A stretch of 64,000 nt of DNA, from positions 1-64,000 of the forward strand of contig CAKZJB010000005.1 of assembly GCA_936940865.1 (NCBI GenBank). The letters run 5' to 3'. Both the position numbers and the translations under genes were made by a program. Numbering within the stretch: position 1 is the stretch's first letter; each line of letters opens with the position of its first letter. A model generated the notes under the pieces. The model did no database searches. It was not told where the DNA came from and worked only from the letters and a program-made list of their open reading frames with translations. Shown here one piece after another: positions 62,864 through 64,000 of this stretch. This DNA comes from an uncultured Asticcacaulis sp. GTDB taxonomy: Bacteria; Pseudomonadota; Alphaproteobacteria; Caulobacterales; Caulobacteraceae.

Positions 62864-62918
62864 CGCCGCCGCTCGTCTGCCTCCTTCACTTTGGGGGTGG
62901 GAGGCGCCTCGCGGCATT
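62864..62918 (+). repeat. 55-bp direct repeat, copy 2
   Basis: Identical to 8017-8071 except at one base (62877). It lies 22 bases after the repA stop, as copy 1 lies 22 bases after the stop of the small membrane gene. Confidence 0.85.
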
Positions 62919-63024
62919 TTTTGTCTGGTCGCTGCGCGACGGGTCAGAAATAAGATCCGCGAGCTGGCCCAGCCAGCGAGCGACGGCAAAAGGTAGGGCC
63001 GCCGACGCGACCCTACACACTTCG

Positions 63025-64000
63025 TCAGCGGATGGCAGCCATAAGCGCCTTGGCCTTGCCTTCGAGTTCAAGTCGGGCGTCTTGGTGCTTCTTTTGGCGG
63101 GCCAGGGCGGTGATCCCTTGCACAAAATCGAAAATGCTCTGCGGGGGCCTACCTTCTTCGTTCATCACCGTTTCGATGATCTTGGCCGTCTCCGGCTTGG
63201 TGAATTTCCGCTTGGTCAGAAACTCGGTGCGTTCATCGTCGGTCTTTGCGACAATGGTGTCCCGCGCCGCCTTGATCCCCTGAATGAAGCCAGCCGGTGA
63301 GGAGTCGGCAAACTGGCGCAGTGCAGGGGCCGCCTCGTGGACGAAGCGGTTAGCGGCCAGTTTGCTGTGACGAATTCGGATTTCTTCAAAGCCTTCGACA
63401 CCCCAAAGATTGCGATTCTGGCACACGGCGCGCAGATAAAAGCTTGCAATTCCAAGTGTTTTTGAGCCGACTTCGCTATTCCAGCAGTAGAAACCCCGGA
63501 AATATAAATCAGGCTCGCCATTGGGCAAACGCCCCGCTTCGATGGGGTGGGTATCATCGACCAGGAACAGAAACACGTCGCGGTCGCTCGCGTAAAGCGT
63601 TGTGGTGTCCTTGGTGATATCGACGTAAGGGTTATGGCGCATGGTGTTCCAGTCGAGCACGCCCGGCACCTTCCAGCGCGTGTCGCCGGTGCCGTTGCCC
63701 GCAATCCGACGCACGGCGCCGACAAGCTCATGATCCCAGATGCGGCCGTAGTCCGGCCCCGTCACGGCGCGCATTTCCATTCGGCCGTCGCCGGTTTCCA
63801 GCGTCTTGATCAGTTCGCCCCTATGGTCGAGCAAGCCATGTTGCAGATTAATGCCCGCGATGGGGGCGGGTAGGGTGCGCAGGTAAGATGATGGCGCACC
63901 GACAAGGGTGCAAAGCTGGCCGAAACTCCAATGGGTAGGCGCAAGCGGGTCGTCCTGGCCCGGCAGAACAAGGCGCAAGCTTTCCGTATCGTCATGTTCC
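63025..64000 (-). CDS. DUF932 plasmid protein, 5' end outside window
   Basis: At least 317 residues of a DUF932 protein, common on plasmids and phages and of unknown function (HWSFGQLCTLVGAPSSYLR, LYASDRDVFLFLVDDTHPIE, FRGFYCWNSEVGSKTLGIAS). The frame is open to the window end; a start at 63978 is possible but the reading continues upstream. It may be linked to DNA modification or anti-restriction, unproven. Confidence 0.82.
   Translation of the reverse strand, partial: EHDDTESLRLVLPGQDDPLAPTHWSFGQLCTLVGAPSSYLRTLPAPIAGINLQHGLLDHRGELIKTLETGDGRMEMRAVTGPDYGRIWDHELVGAVRRIAGNGTGDTRWKVPGVLDWNTMRHNPYVDITKDTTTLYASDRDVFLFLVDDTHPIEAGRLPNGEPDLYFRGFYCWNSEVGSKTLGIASFYLRAVCQNRNLWGVEGFEEIRIRHSKLAANRFVHEAAPALRQFADSSPAGFIQGIKAARDTIVAKTDDERTEFLTKRKFTKPETAKIIETVMNEEGRPPQSIFDFVQGITALARQKKHQDARLELEGKAKALMAAIR

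Overview
The window looks like most of a conjugative plasmid from an alphaproteobacterium. The plasmid reading rests on an iteron-controlled RepA, two ParA-type partition systems, a full VirB/VirD4 type IV secretion operon, a VirD2-like relaxase with a MobC partner, and several plasmid-typical accessory genes. A GTTC-N7-GTTC LexA box points to Alphaproteobacteria. The gene set and codon style suit the Caulobacterales, but the genus cannot be fixed from sequence alone. Both ends cut through genes.

Layout. (1) 1-4 kb: an SOS-controlled Y-family polymerase, an Abi-family HEPN protein, and a structured RNA followed by a two-gene XRE unit. (2) 3.8-7 kb: plasmid maintenance genes including a long ParB-like protein. 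(3) 7.5-8.8 kb: a ParD-like antitoxin joined to a small membrane protein, then a control region rich in inverted repeats. (4) 8.9-23 kb: virB1-2-3-4-orf-6-5-8-9-10-11-virD4, an OmpA-like lipoprotein and an LPD7-type protein. (5) 23-28 kb: secreted esterases and a HAD phosphatase. (6) 28-33 kb: small regulatory genes, a second copy of the structured RNA, and a Cas9-like protein without cas1, cas2 or an array. (7) 33-55 kb: a large fluoride-response island. (8) 55-64 kb: mobilisation genes, the likely oriT, parAB, a second parA with a small partner, iterons, repA and a DUF932 gene.

The fluoride island is coherent. Four fluoride riboswitches are visible. Three precede paralogous cyclopropane-fatty-acyl-phospholipid synthase genes. 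The fourth precedes a CLC-F type antiporter gene, where it appears to hide the ribosome binding site. Behind the first lies a long minus-strand operon: cfa, crcB, DUF190, pyrophosphatase, enolase, phosphoglycerate mutase, three tandem avidin-like genes and small membrane or DUF genes. Enolase and pyrophosphatase are classic fluoride targets, so the island combines export, replacement of poisoned enzymes and membrane change.

The most unusual feature is the 879-residue Cas9 homologue. It keeps the type II-C layout, but the catalytic RuvC residues are replaced in motifs I and III and the HNH asparagine position is also changed, which suggests a natural nuclease-dead Cas9. A folded RNA of about 220 nt lies about 400 bp downstream, with a second copy 27 kb away. 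The two copies differ in sequence but keep the same helices through paired changes. Each lies just upstream of a small operon with an XRE regulator. Whether this RNA is a guide for the Cas9-like protein or a cis-acting leader cannot be decided by reading.
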